A program made the translations under genes and the position numbers. From a bacterium (GTDB lineage: Bacteria > Pseudomonadota > Gammaproteobacteria > UBA6186 > Azoamicaceae): a stretch of DNA of 64,000 bases. The notes below the pieces were generated by a model. It was not told the origin of the DNA, searched no databases, and saw nothing but the letters and a program-made list of their open reading frames with translations. The first letter of the stretch is position 1. Every line of letters begins with the position of its first letter. The stretch lies in assembly GCA_027364575.1 (NCBI GenBank), contig DAHXPC010000010.1, positions 1-64,000 on the forward strand, read 5' to 3'. Below, piece by piece: positions 56,079-64,000 of this stretch.

Positions 56079-57224
56079 TCAATTAACCATGGCGTATGAA
56101 TAGCCATTTGGCAAACCATTTTTAGAAAGTACGACTTGCCAGACTTGGGTTTTACGCGCTCTAAATGCTGCTGCACAAGAAAGCAAATAATATTCCCACA
56201 TACGGCGAAAGCGTTCATCATAACCGCTTTTTAATTGCGCCCAGTGTTCCGTAAAATTACGATGCCAAGCCATTAAGGTTTTATCGTAATGGATGCCAAG
56301 ATTCTGCCAATCTTCCATAACAAAAATACCCTCTATCGCAGAACCCAGCTGCATAATAGAGGGGAGCTGTCCGTTGGGAAATATGTATGTATCTATCCAT
56401 TGATTTGTGGCAATGTCGGATCGATTAGAGCCAATGGTATGGAGCAAAAACAATCCATTATTTTTTAAAATATGGGCAACTGTCCTCATATAGTGCTGAT
56501 AGTTTTTATAGCCTACATGCTCGAACATTCCGACACTCACCACCCTATCATATTGAATATTTTCAGCTAATAACTGGCGATAATCTTGCAGGCGAATGTC
56601 GATCGGCAAACCTTGACATATTTTTTGCGCTAAACCCTGTTGTTCTTTGGAAATCGTAAGCCCAACAACTGTCACCTGATAATGTTCCGCTGCATATTTT
56701 GCAAACCCACCCCAGCCACAGCCTATGTCCAGAATGTGCATTCCCGGAGCTAATCGTAGTTTTTTGCAAATTAATTCTAATTTTCTTTCTTGGGCCTCTT
56801 CTAAACTTTGTGCGCCTTCCCAATAAGCACAACTATAAATCATTGTTTTGCCCAGCATGGCAGCGTAAAGATTATTCCCTATATCATAATGAAGCTCTCC
56901 GACTTCTTGTGCTTTTTTTTGGGTTTGATAATTGAAAATCCGGTGGAGAAGTCGGTAACCATCTTTTTTTAGCCTGCTCTGCCAAAATTCGAAACTAGAC
57001 AATGCTTTTTTCTCGAGATCTTCAATAAAAACTCTATAAAAAAACTGATCGAGTCTTTTACAGTCCCAAAAATTATTGACATAGGCATTCCCAATGGCAA
57101 ATGCAATATCGTTGCCAGCTAAATACTCATAAAATTTCTCATTATGAATCTCAATATCCCAAGGCTGATTTCCATTGACGGTAATTCCAGCTTGCCCCAG
57201 TAAAGTTTGAATAAGTTTTTTCAT
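56079..57224 (-). CDS. cfa: Cyclopropane-fatty-acyl-phospholipid synthase
   Basis: Transfers a methylene group from SAM to unsaturated acyl chains in membrane phospholipids, usually when growth slows. 381 residues, the E. coli length. The N-terminal lipid-binding domain (about 1-90) is followed by HYDIGNNLYAAMLGKTMIYS, the SAM-binding LDIGCGWGGFAKYAAEHY, and VSVGMFEHVGYKNYQHYM, then IGSNRSDIATNQWIDTYIFP. All appear intact. In E. coli the gene is RpoS-dependent, and rpoS is present in this window; no promoter was confirmed. It begins a small block absent from this position in E. coli. Confidence 0.95.
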   Translation of the reverse strand: MKKLIQTLLGQAGITVNGNQPWDIEIHNEKFYEYLAGNDIAFAIGNAYVNNFWDCKRLDQFFYRVFIEDLEKKALSSFEFWQSRLKKDGYRLLHRIFNYQTQKKAQEVGELHYDIGNNLYAAMLGKTMIYSCAYWEGAQSLEEAQERKLELICKKLRLAPGMHILDIGCGWGGFAKYAAEHYQVTVVGLTISKEQQGLAQKICQGLPIDIRLQDYRQLLAENIQYDRVVSVGMFEHVGYKNYQHYMRTVAHILKNNGLFLLHTIGSNRSDIATNQWIDTYIFPNGQLPSIMQLGSAIEGIFVMEDWQNLGIHYDKTLMAWHRNFTEHWAQLKSGYDERFRRMWEYYLLSCAAAFRARKTQVWQVVLSKNGLPNGYSYAMVN

Positions 57225-57259
57225 TGTCCTTTACTCAGTTCAAGAATCGATTGAACAAT

Positions 57260-57715
57260 TCATGTGTCTTTAAATTTTAGCTCTTCAATCTTTTGCGTAA
57301 TATATTGCATATGTCGCTTTTCGTCTTCATAATTTTTCAGTATTTGCTTTTGGAGTTCAGCCGACAGACCTTCACTGTACAGAGATGCGCTATGGTATTT
57401 ATCATTGGTGATTTTTTCATTTGATGCCATAGCCTTTAAGGCGCCTTCAGTGCCGGTAATGCTACGCAACCAGGTCATGCTTTGGATAACATAGCCTTTT
57501 AAATCTTGACTATACTGTATAGGCTCGCCGCCCGCCTTCTTTAATAAAAAAGATAAATTTTCAATATGCCGCTCGTGATCATTTTTAAATGAAATAAGCT
57601 GTTCTCGAATGTCTTCTTCTTCTATGGATTTAATGGCTTCTTTATAGGCAAAGCTTGCATCAATGTCTACTTGAATGAGATCATTGATAAAATTTTCTAC
57701 AGATTGAATATCCAT
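57260..57715 (-). CDS. Ferritin-like four-helix protein (PA2169/DUF2383 family)
   Basis: 151 residues from the ATG at 57715, which has an excellent AAGGGGAGGT site; a longer frame from 57736 would contain that site as codons. The sequence begins MDIQSVENFINDLIQVDIDA and has the helix pattern with conserved Asp/Glu/His positions (EDIREQLISFKNDHERHIE; YEDEKRHMQYI), fitting a ferritin-like fold with a possible di-iron site. Function unknown; relatives are induced by stress in Pseudomonas. It lies 35 bases upstream of cfa on the same strand and may share its transcript. Confidence 0.75.
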   Translation of the reverse strand: MDIQSVENFINDLIQVDIDASFAYKEAIKSIEEEDIREQLISFKNDHERHIENLSFLLKKAGGEPIQYSQDLKGYVIQSMTWLRSITGTEGALKAMASNEKITNDKYHSASLYSEGLSAELQKQILKNYEDEKRHMQYITQKIEELKFKDT

Positions 57716-57826
57716 AATACCTCCCCTTATATACATTGATTATATAGGTTAAAGCCCTGGTTTCTGACTGTATTATTTTGCGGCACCCTTTTATTATGAA
57801 ATGAATTTTCAGCATTTGTCTACTCT

Positions 57827-57943
57827 TTATCTGAAATCCTCAACAAAGCTGTAGCCATATTCAGGAATTTCTGAGTCTACCGTTTGATTGTTGATTGCTA
57901 ATTCTATAGCATATAAAACGTGTCCTGCAAAATTACACCTCAA
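57827..57943 (-). CDS. Very small ORF, unknown or gene remnant
   Basis: A 38-codon frame on the minus strand from a TTG, reading HVLYAIELAINNQTVDSEIP and ending YGYSFVEDFR. The amino-acid make-up looks protein-like, but there is no good ribosome site and no family that I recognise. It may be the 3' remnant of a lost gene in the gap between the ferritin-like gene and the esterase. Low confidence. Confidence 0.2.
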   Translation of the reverse strand: MRCNFAGHVLYAIELAINNQTVDSEIPEYGYSFVEDFR

Positions 57944-57983
57944 TCATTTATAAAATGATTTTACTAAAACTTAGGAGAACGGA

Positions 57984-59342
57984 ATGGATCGAGGCAGTGC
58001 CGCCATCTCCAAAAAATTGATCCGACTCTTAAATTCGGCAATTATTCCTTGCAAAGGATATGACGCTCAATTCTGTGAAACACTATCAGCGCTTATCGGG
58101 GAGGCACGTATTGTTCTCATGGGCGAAGCCACCCATGGCACAATGGAATTTTATCAAGCACGGATGGCATTGACACGCTATCTTATACAAAAAAAGGGCT
58201 TCCAAGCAGTTGCCATTGAAGGCGATTGGACGAGTGTTTATCCAATGCATCATTATTGCCAGGTCTTAAGTGACACGCAAAATTCAAATTGCGCTTTACG
58301 GGAATTTAAAAGATTTCCGACATGGATGTGGAAAAATACCAGCATGCTTAATTTTTTAGAAAAGCTCCGTGACTATAATAGTCAAATCAAAAATCCAGCG
58401 TCTAAAGTAGCTATTTATGGCTTAGATCTGTATTGTTTATATGAAGCGATAAGCGCAGTCATTGCTTATTTACAAAAATATTATCCTGAGGCAGCAAAAG
58501 AAGCGATCCAACGCTATCATTGTTTTGAACCCATTAACCAAGATCCCCAACAATATGCATATCTGGCTAAATATCAATTGAAAAGAACGTGTGGCAAAGA
58601 AGTGATGCTTCAACTTGTGGATACGCAACGCCTTGCCTATCAACACATCAATGCCAGTGCAGAAGAAATTGAACACCAATTTTATGCCACACAAAATGCA
58701 CGTGTTGTTAAGAATGCAGAAAATTATTATTCTTCCCTTTTTGAACCCCATCACATAACCTGGAATATCCGCGATCTGCATATGATCGATACCTTACAAA
58801 ATATTATAGCGCATATAGAAACCGTGACTCGTACCCCAGCAAAAGTCATTGTCTGGGCACATAATTCACACATAGGAGATGCCAGAGCAACTGAAATGTA
58901 TGAACATCAAGAAATAAATTTAGGCCAATTGGTGCGGGAACGTTTTAATACCAGTGCTTATTTGCTTGGATTTTCAACCGCTGAGGGGACAGTTACTGCA
59001 GCATCCACCTGGGGAGGCCCGGCTTATTATAAAGCAATACAATTACCTATTCAGGGCAGTTACGAATGGTTTTTTCATGAATTAAAGGCAAAGAATTTTA
59101 TTATAAACCTGCGTGAGCAAACACCTGCCATACATTTATTAAGCTCACCGCAATTACAACGCGCCATTGGCGTTATTTATCAGCCAGGAACAGAGCGCCT
59201 TAGCCATTATTATTTTTCGCATCTACCGAACCAGTTCGATGCCTTGGTGCATTTTGATAAAACCCATGCAGTAATCCCCCTAGATACAAAACCTGCATCC
59301 CGAGTGAGTGAATTGCCCGATACCTACCCAGAAGGGTTATAA
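57984..59342 (+). CDS. Erythromycin esterase family protein
   Basis: 452 residues. The family motifs GEATHGTMEFYQARMAL (about 46-62) and AIEGDWTSVYPMH, then WAHNSHIGDARATEMYEHQE and a late GVIYQPGTERLSHYY, match the Ere/succinoglycan-biosynthesis-related superfamily. EreA and EreB hydrolyse the macrolide lactone using His and Glu residues in the first motif, present here. Most chromosomal members have other, unknown substrates, so resistance should not be assumed. AGGAGA eight bases before the ATG is a strong ribosome site. A short hairpin (ATCATTT/AAATGAT) lies just upstream. Confidence 0.82.
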   Translation: MDRGSAAISKKLIRLLNSAIIPCKGYDAQFCETLSALIGEARIVLMGEATHGTMEFYQARMALTRYLIQKKGFQAVAIEGDWTSVYPMHHYCQVLSDTQNSNCALREFKRFPTWMWKNTSMLNFLEKLRDYNSQIKNPASKVAIYGLDLYCLYEAISAVIAYLQKYYPEAAKEAIQRYHCFEPINQDPQQYAYLAKYQLKRTCGKEVMLQLVDTQRLAYQHINASAEEIEHQFYATQNARVVKNAENYYSSLFEPHHITWNIRDLHMIDTLQNIIAHIETVTRTPAKVIVWAHNSHIGDARATEMYEHQEINLGQLVRERFNTSAYLLGFSTAEGTVTAASTWGGPAYYKAIQLPIQGSYEWFFHELKAKNFIINLREQTPAIHLLSSPQLQRAIGVIYQPGTERLSHYYFSHLPNQFDALVHFDKTHAVIPLDTKPASRVSELPDTYPEGL

Positions 59343-59347
59343 TTGGC

Positions 59348-59761
59348 TTACCCCGGTTCACATTTTTCACACACGCCATATAGGTTTAATGAGTGTTCGG
59401 TTATACGAAATTTCATTTCTGCCGCAATCGCAATTTGTCTTGCTTCGATAATTGCATCCACGAATTCAATTACCCGCTCACATTTTACGCATACCAAATG
59501 ATCATGATGTTTGCCATCATCCAATTCAAAAACCGATAGGCCCCCTTCAAAGCGATGCCGAATGACGAGGCCTGCTGATTCAAATTGGGTTAATACACGA
59601 TAAACCGTCGCCAAACCGACATCGTCTCCCATCTCTAACAAGGATTTATAGATGTCCTCAGCGCTGAGATGGAGAGAATCGGCATTTTCTAAAATTTGCA
59701 AAATCTTCACCCTAGGTGCAGTGACTTTAAGCCCGACATTCTTTAAATTCTGATTCTTCAC
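59348..59761 (-). CDS. fur: Ferric uptake regulator Fur
   Basis: A 137-residue Fe(II)-responsive repressor. The winged helix (about 10-80) contains VGLKVTAPRVKILQILE, then DVGLATVYRVLTQFESAG; the dimerisation domain has the metal site HHDHLVCVKC followed by a second CxxC (CEKC) at the end. Size and motifs are those of Fur rather than Zur. The start is GTG with AAGGGG upstream. Divergent from bamE. In many gammaproteobacteria fur lies next to smpA/bamE and recN, as here. Confidence 0.94.
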   Translation of the reverse strand: MKNQNLKNVGLKVTAPRVKILQILENADSLHLSAEDIYKSLLEMGDDVGLATVYRVLTQFESAGLVIRHRFEGGLSVFELDDGKHHDHLVCVKCERVIEFVDAIIEARQIAIAAEMKFRITEHSLNLYGVCEKCEPG

Positions 59762-59870
59762 TGGATCTGCCCCTTATAAATGCAAAAAGCTTCAAAATGA
59801 ATCGGTGATCCGCTATGATATAAACCAATAGTACTGAATACCAACCTTTAACTTTAGAGGCTTAACTTAC

Positions 59871-60206
59871 ATGAACTCCCTTATTCGCCCCATTATGGTA
59901 GCGTCATTTTGCATTTTATGCCTAGGGTTAACCGCTTGCCCCTTTCCCCCTAAAATTTATCGAATGGATGTACGCCAGGGCAATTTCCTAACGCCTGAAA
60001 TGATCCAAAAGATTAAAATTGGTATGGAAAAAGATGCCGTTATAGAAATGTTAGGTACCCCTGCCTTAACGCATTTTTTGGAGCAAGAACGCTGGGACTA
60101 TTACTATTATTTTAAACCTGGCAATGGGGATAACATAATTGAAAAGCATTTATCCTTATTTTTTAAAGGCAATAAAATTCAACGCTTCACGGAAGTGGCC
60201 CGCTGA
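59871..60206 (+). CDS. bamE: Outer membrane assembly lipoprotein BamE (SmpA)
   Basis: 111 residues: a hydrophobic signal sequence with lipobox LTAC (cleavage before Cys23), then the SmpA/OmlA domain: VRQGNFLTPEMIQKIKIGM, EMLGTPALTHFLEQERWDYYY and LSLFFKGNKIQRF. It belongs to the BAM complex, which inserts outer-membrane barrels. The 3' end overlaps the convergent rnfH gene by 28 bases. Divergent from fur. Confidence 0.94.
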   Translation: MNSLIRPIMVASFCILCLGLTACPFPPKIYRMDVRQGNFLTPEMIQKIKIGMEKDAVIEMLGTPALTHFLEQERWDYYYYFKPGNGDNIIEKHLSLFFKGNKIQRFTEVAR

Positions 60207-60511
60207 GCAAGCTTCAACGCCGCTTTTTTGCGCCGGATTTCCTTAGGATCTTGATATAAATCGCGATAAATTTCTACGCGATCGCCATTCTGTAATTGCG
60301 TATCGACCGAAACGGATTTGCCAAAAATGCCAATCCGCTTTTCCAAGTTTTTGATTTCCGGAAATTGTTGCCGAATACAAGATGCCTCGATCGCTTGCAA
60401 AGCAGTGCAGGTCATTTCTACCTGCAGTGAAACAACAACTTGTTGAGAACTATCGGCATAAGCAACCTCAACCGTGATCCAAGGTAAGTGGGTCTCTTTT
60501 TTAAGTGCCAT
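60179..60511 (-). CDS. rnfH: RnfH family protein
   Basis: 110 residues of the ubiquitin-like beta-grasp RnfH/UPF0125 family: WITVEVAYADSSQQVVVSLQ, CTALQAIEASCI, then KRIGIFGKSVSVDTQLQNGD and VEIYRDLYQDPKEIRRKKA. The role is not known; in many genomes it is adjacent to ratA, as here, with an 11-base overlap. The last bases overlap bamE on the other strand. Confidence 0.93.
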   Translation of the reverse strand: MALKKETHLPWITVEVAYADSSQQVVVSLQVEMTCTALQAIEASCIRQQFPEIKNLEKRIGIFGKSVSVDTQLQNGDRVEIYRDLYQDPKEIRRKKAALKLAQRATSVKR

Positions 60512-60935
60512 AAATTAACCTTGCGCGTTGGCAAAAAGACACCATAAAAGTGTCCGCAAGCTTTTGCAATAAAGGCCCAACCGTCAAGGTTGCCAGCTTA
60601 CTTTTAAATTCAATCTCTAATTCTAAACTAACGATACTACCGGCCTGGTTGCCCCCTTCAAATCGCCATTGCCCCTGCAATCGGCTGAGCGGGCCCTGGA
60701 CTAAGTGCACGGCAATCTGGTGATCCTGAACTAAATGATTCCGCGTCGTAAATGAATATTCCATGCCTCCCTTCGCCACCAAAACACTGGCTTCTACTTC
60801 CTGATCAGTACGCCAATGGATGACGGTTGACTTACACCAGGGTAAAAATTGGGGATATTGCTCTATTCCGGCTACCAGCTCAAACATTTGGGCCGTTGAA
60901 TAAGGGACTAAAGCACTTTTTTTAATGCGGGTCAT
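60501..60935 (-). CDS. ratA: RatA-type START-domain protein (Coq10-like)
   Basis: 144 residues. Polyketide cyclase/START-like fold: [36 protein letters not shown], then [15 protein letters not shown] beta strands and [21 protein letters not shown]. In E. coli RatA was described as a toxin that blocks 70S assembly; related Coq10 proteins bind ubiquinone, and the latter may be the ancestral role. rnfH follows with overlap. Divergent from smpB, with about 50 bases between them, as in E. coli. Confidence 0.92.
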   Translation of the reverse strand: MTRIKKSALVPYSTAQMFELVAGIEQYPQFLPWCKSTVIHWRTDQEVEASVLVAKGGMEYSFTTRNHLVQDHQIAVHLVQGPLSRLQGQWRFEGGNQAGSIVSLELEIEFKSKLATLTVGPLLQKLADTFMVSFCQRARLIYGT

Positions 60936-60985
60936 TTTCCAAACACCTATTCGAAACTTTATACATACGCTACAATAACTTGGAA

Positions 60986-61474
60986 ATGAATAAACAAATT
61001 AAAACATCTGAGCCTAATACCAAAACGCTTGCTTTCAATCGTAAAGCCTTACACGAGTATACACTGGAGGAGCGTTATGAGGCAGGGGTTGCTTTAACCG
61101 GCTGGGAAGTAAAAAGCCTTCGAGCAGGCAAAATCCAGATTGCCGAAAGTTATGTATTACTCAAAAAAGGTGAAGCTTGGCTGATTGGTTCGCACATAAG
61201 CCCACTCTTATCGGCCTCTACCCATGTGAATGCGGATCCCCTTCGCACCCGGAAATTATTATTACATCGAAAGCAGCTAGATTCTTTGATTGGGTTAACT
61301 GAACGCAAAGGCTATACCTTAATTCCCCTTTCTCTTTATTGGAGTAAGGGGAAAATCAAACTTGAAATTGCTTTGGTCAAAGGCAAGAAGCTGCACGATA
61401 AACGAGCGGCTGAAAAAGACAGAGACTGGGAAAGAGAAAAACAAAGACTCTTTAAAAAACCCAATAAGTCTTAA
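60986..61474 (+). CDS. smpB: SsrA-binding protein SmpB
   Basis: The tmRNA partner for trans-translation of stalled ribosomes. 162 residues from the ATG at 60986 (a TTG six bases earlier is in frame). Motifs: [39 protein letters not shown], then [20 protein letters not shown] and the C-terminal basic tail [20 protein letters not shown] that enters the mRNA channel. No ssrA gene is visible in this window. Its end overlaps the convergent FMN reductase gene by four bases. Confidence 0.96.
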   Translation: MNKQIKTSEPNTKTLAFNRKALHEYTLEERYEAGVALTGWEVKSLRAGKIQIAESYVLLKKGEAWLIGSHISPLLSASTHVNADPLRTRKLLLHRKQLDSLIGLTERKGYTLIPLSLYWSKGKIKLEIALVKGKKLHDKRAAEKDRDWEREKQRLFKKPNKS

Positions 61475-62025
61475 AACTTTAAAGCCTCTGCAAACCGGAT
61501 ATACGATAATACCGTTGCCTCTAAACGTTTTGCCATAGCTTCGTCTTTTAATGCCCCGCTTTCAGTAAAGGCATCATGGGCACTAGCTAGCGAAAACATC
61601 CCCGGATAAACAAAGGCGCCACACGCTTCAAAGGGAACGCGAAGGTGCCAAAGTCCACGGTTACCCCCAACCAATGAAGGGGAAGCTGATAACAGCAATA
61701 CCGCTTTATTAGCCCAAGGCATGGGCTGGTAACGCGAAATCCAATCAAAGGTATTTTTAAAATGGCCGGGATAAGAGAAATTATATTCAGGCGAGGCTAA
61801 CATGATCCCTTGTGCCGTCTCTAACTTGTCTTTTAGATCATTTGCCGCTTTTGGAAAGCCAACCGTATTCTGTATATCCATATTATAAGCGGGTAATTCA
61901 TACGCTGAGAGATCGATTAATTCAAGTTCCACACCTAATTTTTCCGCGCTCTCTATAACTAGCTGGATCAATTTTCCATTGAAAGAGCCTTGACGCAAAG
62001 ATAACGAAAATGCCAATACCTTCAT
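61471..62025 (-). CDS. NADPH-dependent FMN reductase family protein
   Basis: 184 residues with the flavodoxin-like fold of the FMN_red family: [19 protein letters not shown] (phosphate-binding loop), [19 protein letters not shown] (the flavin-stacking SPEYN..PG..KN motif) and [19 protein letters not shown]. Related to ChrR/YieF/ArsH-type quinone or chromate reductases. The physiological electron acceptor is unknown. Monocistronic, convergent with smpB. Confidence 0.9.
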   Translation of the reverse strand: MKVLAFSLSLRQGSFNGKLIQLVIESAEKLGVELELIDLSAYELPAYNMDIQNTVGFPKAANDLKDKLETAQGIMLASPEYNFSYPGHFKNTFDWISRYQPMPWANKAVLLLSASPSLVGGNRGLWHLRVPFEACGAFVYPGMFSLASAHDAFTESGALKDEAMAKRLEATVLSYIRFAEALKF

Positions 62026-62218
62026 GATTGATCCCTCTAAAAGCCGAGTAGTATACCCCCAAAACAGCCCCGGTTAATAGATTAGGTGCCAAATATCGCA
62101 GCCAAACAGTGTTTTTATGAAGGTTAATCAAAAATTGCGTCGATGTAGATGGCGTTTAGAGGTCGATCTAGTCTAAACTGTACCATCTTTTACACTTGAA
62201 ATTAGGTATCAAACTAAC

Positions 62219-63538
62219 ATGAAGAAACCGATTTATCAACGTCTGTATTTTCAAGTCCTATTAGGAATTATCGTAGGGGTTGTTGTCGGCCACTTTTTTC
62301 CCGAAGTAGGCACCAGTATGAAACCAATGGGGGATGCCTTTATTCGGTTAATTAAAATGATGGTCGCTCCCATCATTTTTTGCACCATTGTCGTAGGCAT
62401 TGCGAAAATGGGCGATATGAAAGAAGTTGGCCGCGTCGGTCTTAAGTCTCTCGTCTATTTTGAGGTGGTTTCTACCATAGCGCTTATCATTGGTCTAATT
62501 GTAGTGAATGTCTTTCAACCCGGTGCTGGCGTAAATGCCGATCTCAGTACCTTAGACACCGGGAGTGTATCCACCTATACGACAGCAGCGCAGTCGCTGA
62601 GCACCGTGGATTTCTTGCTGAATATTATTCCGCATACCGTCGTCGGCGCTTTTGCGCACGGGGACATCCTTCAAGTTTTATTATTCTCCGTGTTATTTGG
62701 TATTTCGCTCTCACAATTTGGTGAAAAAGGAAAAATGCTGATTCGACTACTCGATCAAAGCTCGCATGCGTTGTTTGGCGTAATCGGCATTGTCATGAAA
62801 GCGGCCCCCTTTGGTGCGTGCGGCGCCATGGCCTTTAGTATTGGTAAATATGGATTTGGGACCCTGCTGCCATTAGGCAAGCTTATGTTTGGGGTATGCC
62901 TGACTTGCGTTATTTTTATTAGCTGCGTTTTAGGCCCTATTCTACGAACCACCGGCTTTAGTTTATGGAAATTCTTAATTTATATTAAAGAAGAAATATT
63001 TATTGTATTAGGAACCTCCTCTTCTGAAGCGGCTTTGCCCCGGATGATTACTAAATTAGAAAACATGGGCTGTGCGAAGCCCGTGGTAGGCCTTGTGATC
63101 CCAACGGGCTATTCCTTCAACTTAGATGGAACCTCCATTTATCTCACTATGGCAGCCGTATTCATTGCACAAGCAACGAATACTGAGCTTTCCGTGTATC
63201 AACAGCTATCGCTGCTCGGGGTTTTAATGCTTACCTCTAAAGGGGCTGCAGCGGTACCCGGCGGCGGATTTGTGACTCTTGCCTCTACCTTATCGGCAAT
63301 CGATACCTTGCCGGTAGCAGGACTTGCACTATTGGTGGGTGTTGATCTATTTATGTCAGAAATACGTTCTGTTACCAATCTCATCGGAAATGGCGTTGCC
63401 ACCATTGTCATTTCAAAATGGGAAAAAGCCTTAGATATTAAAAAAGCACACCGCGTATTAGATAGAGAAACCGATCAAGATGCCGATAGCCCTGAAGAAG
63501 TTTCTGATCAAGACATTGATGAGGACTTTGGGGTTTAG
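62219..63538 (+). CDS. Dicarboxylate/amino acid:cation symporter (DAACS, GltP/DctA type)
   Basis: 439 residues with about eight transmembrane helices and two re-entrant loops, as in the glutamate/aspartate transporters. Key motifs: [20 protein letters not shown], the first serine-rich hairpin [18 protein letters not shown] and the substrate motif [18 protein letters not shown], with the second hairpin [17 protein letters not shown]. Substrate is probably C4-dicarboxylate or glutamate/aspartate. The C-terminal tail is unusually acidic ([20 protein letters not shown]). For an intracellular organism it would provide the carbon feeding malic enzyme, which is inference. Confidence 0.9.
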   Translation: MKKPIYQRLYFQVLLGIIVGVVVGHFFPEVGTSMKPMGDAFIRLIKMMVAPIIFCTIVVGIAKMGDMKEVGRVGLKSLVYFEVVSTIALIIGLIVVNVFQPGAGVNADLSTLDTGSVSTYTTAAQSLSTVDFLLNIIPHTVVGAFAHGDILQVLLFSVLFGISLSQFGEKGKMLIRLLDQSSHALFGVIGIVMKAAPFGACGAMAFSIGKYGFGTLLPLGKLMFGVCLTCVIFISCVLGPILRTTGFSLWKFLIYIKEEIFIVLGTSSSEAALPRMITKLENMGCAKPVVGLVIPTGYSFNLDGTSIYLTMAAVFIAQATNTELSVYQQLSLLGVLMLTSKGAAAVPGGGFVTLASTLSAIDTLPVAGLALLVGVDLFMSEIRSVTNLIGNGVATIVISKWEKALDIKKAHRVLDRETDQDADSPEEVSDQDIDEDFGV

Positions 63539-63590
63539 ATAATTTTCGGTATTGTAAAAGTGACACATTCATCTGGTAAACCACTTTCAG

Positions 63591-64000
63591 ATGATTGAAA
63601 TACTATCGGAGATCTTTCTACAAGACTCTGAAATTCAATATAGCTTTATTCGGGCCCCCGGGCCCGGAGGCCAAAATGTCAATAAAGTAGAAACCGCAGT
63701 ACAATTACGCTTCAATATTGTGCATTCACCCTCTATCCCTTCCCCGATACGCCAAAGATTAATCGCACTGGCTGGCAAGCAACTTACACACCAAGGCGAT
63801 ATCATCATCAAAGCCTATCGGTATAGAACACAAAACCGCAATAAACAAGACGCCCTTTTGCGCTTACAAGAACTTTTTAAGCAAGCTGCGATTGTTCCCA
63901 AAAAGCGTCAAAAAACCAAGCCTACCTATTCCTCTACGCAAAGACGTTTAAGTCATAAAAAACTACATGGTAAAACTAAATCTTTACGAGGTTCTAAGCT
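63591..64000 (+). CDS. arfB: Alternative ribosome-rescue factor ArfB (YaeJ), 3' end outside the window
   Basis: An open frame of 136 codons running off the right edge. It starts MIEILSEIFLQDSEIQYSFI, and carries the GGQ peptidyl-hydrolase motif at residues 26-28 in RAPGPGGQNVNKVETAVQ, followed by IKAYRYRTQNRNKQDAL and a very basic C-terminal tail (KKRQKTKPTYSSTQRRLSHK) that enters the empty mRNA channel. E. coli ArfB is 140 residues, so only a few residues are missing. It rescues non-stop ribosomes independently of SmpB, also encoded 2.1 kb upstream. Confidence 0.92.
   Translation, partial: MIEILSEIFLQDSEIQYSFIRAPGPGGQNVNKVETAVQLRFNIVHSPSIPSPIRQRLIALAGKQLTHQGDIIIKAYRYRTQNRNKQDALLRLQELFKQAAIVPKKRQKTKPTYSSTQRRLSHKKLHGKTKSLRGSK

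Noticed and set aside
57984..59342. Macrolide resistance gene
   Set aside because: The family motif is present, but chromosomal members mostly act on other substrates and no resistance context such as an integron or transposon is seen.
60501..60935. RatA as part of a toxin-antitoxin module
   Set aside because: No antitoxin-like partner; rnfH-ratA is a conserved housekeeping pair and RatA is Coq10-like, so a toxin role is not supported here.

Overview
The window is about 64 kb of an AT-rich gammaproteobacterial chromosome. Household genes are strongly gammaproteobacterial: rne, rluC, kdsB-lpxK-msbA, comEC-lolD-lolC, rpoS, mfd, recJ, grpE-dnaK-dnaJ-dapB, nadK-recN-bamE-rnfH-ratA-smpB. Several large genes look like products aimed at a eukaryotic host: a patatin-like phospholipase with a long helical tail, a WH2/polyproline protein, an OTU-like cysteine peptidase candidate and an FG-GAP/cadherin-like protein. 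This mixture suggests an intracellular member of the Legionellales (Coxiella, Legionella or Berkiella type). That placement is inference from gene content; no rRNA is present to fix the taxon.

Layout. 1-1.5 kb: the 3' end of a group II intron lying in a dead tyrosine recombinase gene, ending beside a tRNA-Arg, so the edge of an old integrated element. 1.6-5.9 kb: sppA-rluC divergent from rne. 5.9-9.7 kb: the LPS operon kdsB / Trm112 / lpxK / msbA. 9.7-14.3 kb: an accessory patch (frameshifted ychJ, an orphan methyltransferase, an IS630-type transposase, Sel1-repeat and coiled-coil remnants, a cNMP-domain/CPBP fusion) between msbA and comEC. 14.4-18.7 kb: comEC, lolD, lolC. 18.9-24 kb: putative cysteine peptidase, rpoS, rmuC and a permuted NlpC/P60-like hydrolase. 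23.6-27.4 kb: mfd and DUF1820. 27.6-34 kb: patatin-like protein, two overlapping unknown genes and a degenerate GGDEF/EAL protein. 34-41.2 kb: recJ, Mth938-like, a membrane protein, an ABC-F ATPase, malic enzyme, PhnA domain. 41.3-48.5 kb: the WH2/polyproline protein and the 1510-residue FG-GAP/cadherin-like protein. 48.8-53.3 kb: heat-shock operon grpE-dnaK-dnaJ-dapB with a good sigma-32 promoter. 53.4-64 kb: nadK-recN, then cfa, a ferritin-like gene, an erythromycin-esterase-like gene and fur inserted before bamE / rnfH-ratA / smpB, then an FMN reductase, a dicarboxylate/glutamate symporter and arfB running off the end.

The most interesting part is the putative host-interaction set. The 41.3-43.8 kb gene encodes two textbook WH2 actin-binding motifs, each preceded by proline-rich sequence, plus six perfect APPM repeats and coiled coils, the architecture of an actin nucleator. 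It and a small unknown protein (31.7-32.2 kb) both carry an A-K-(K/R)-P-R-L-D motif resembling the c-Myc nuclear localisation signal, which would suit a bacterium that acts on, or lives in, the host nucleus. A short GGGGTCAA(A/G)TCTG-like motif recurs at the borders of three of these accessory genes and may mark a small mobile repeat family.
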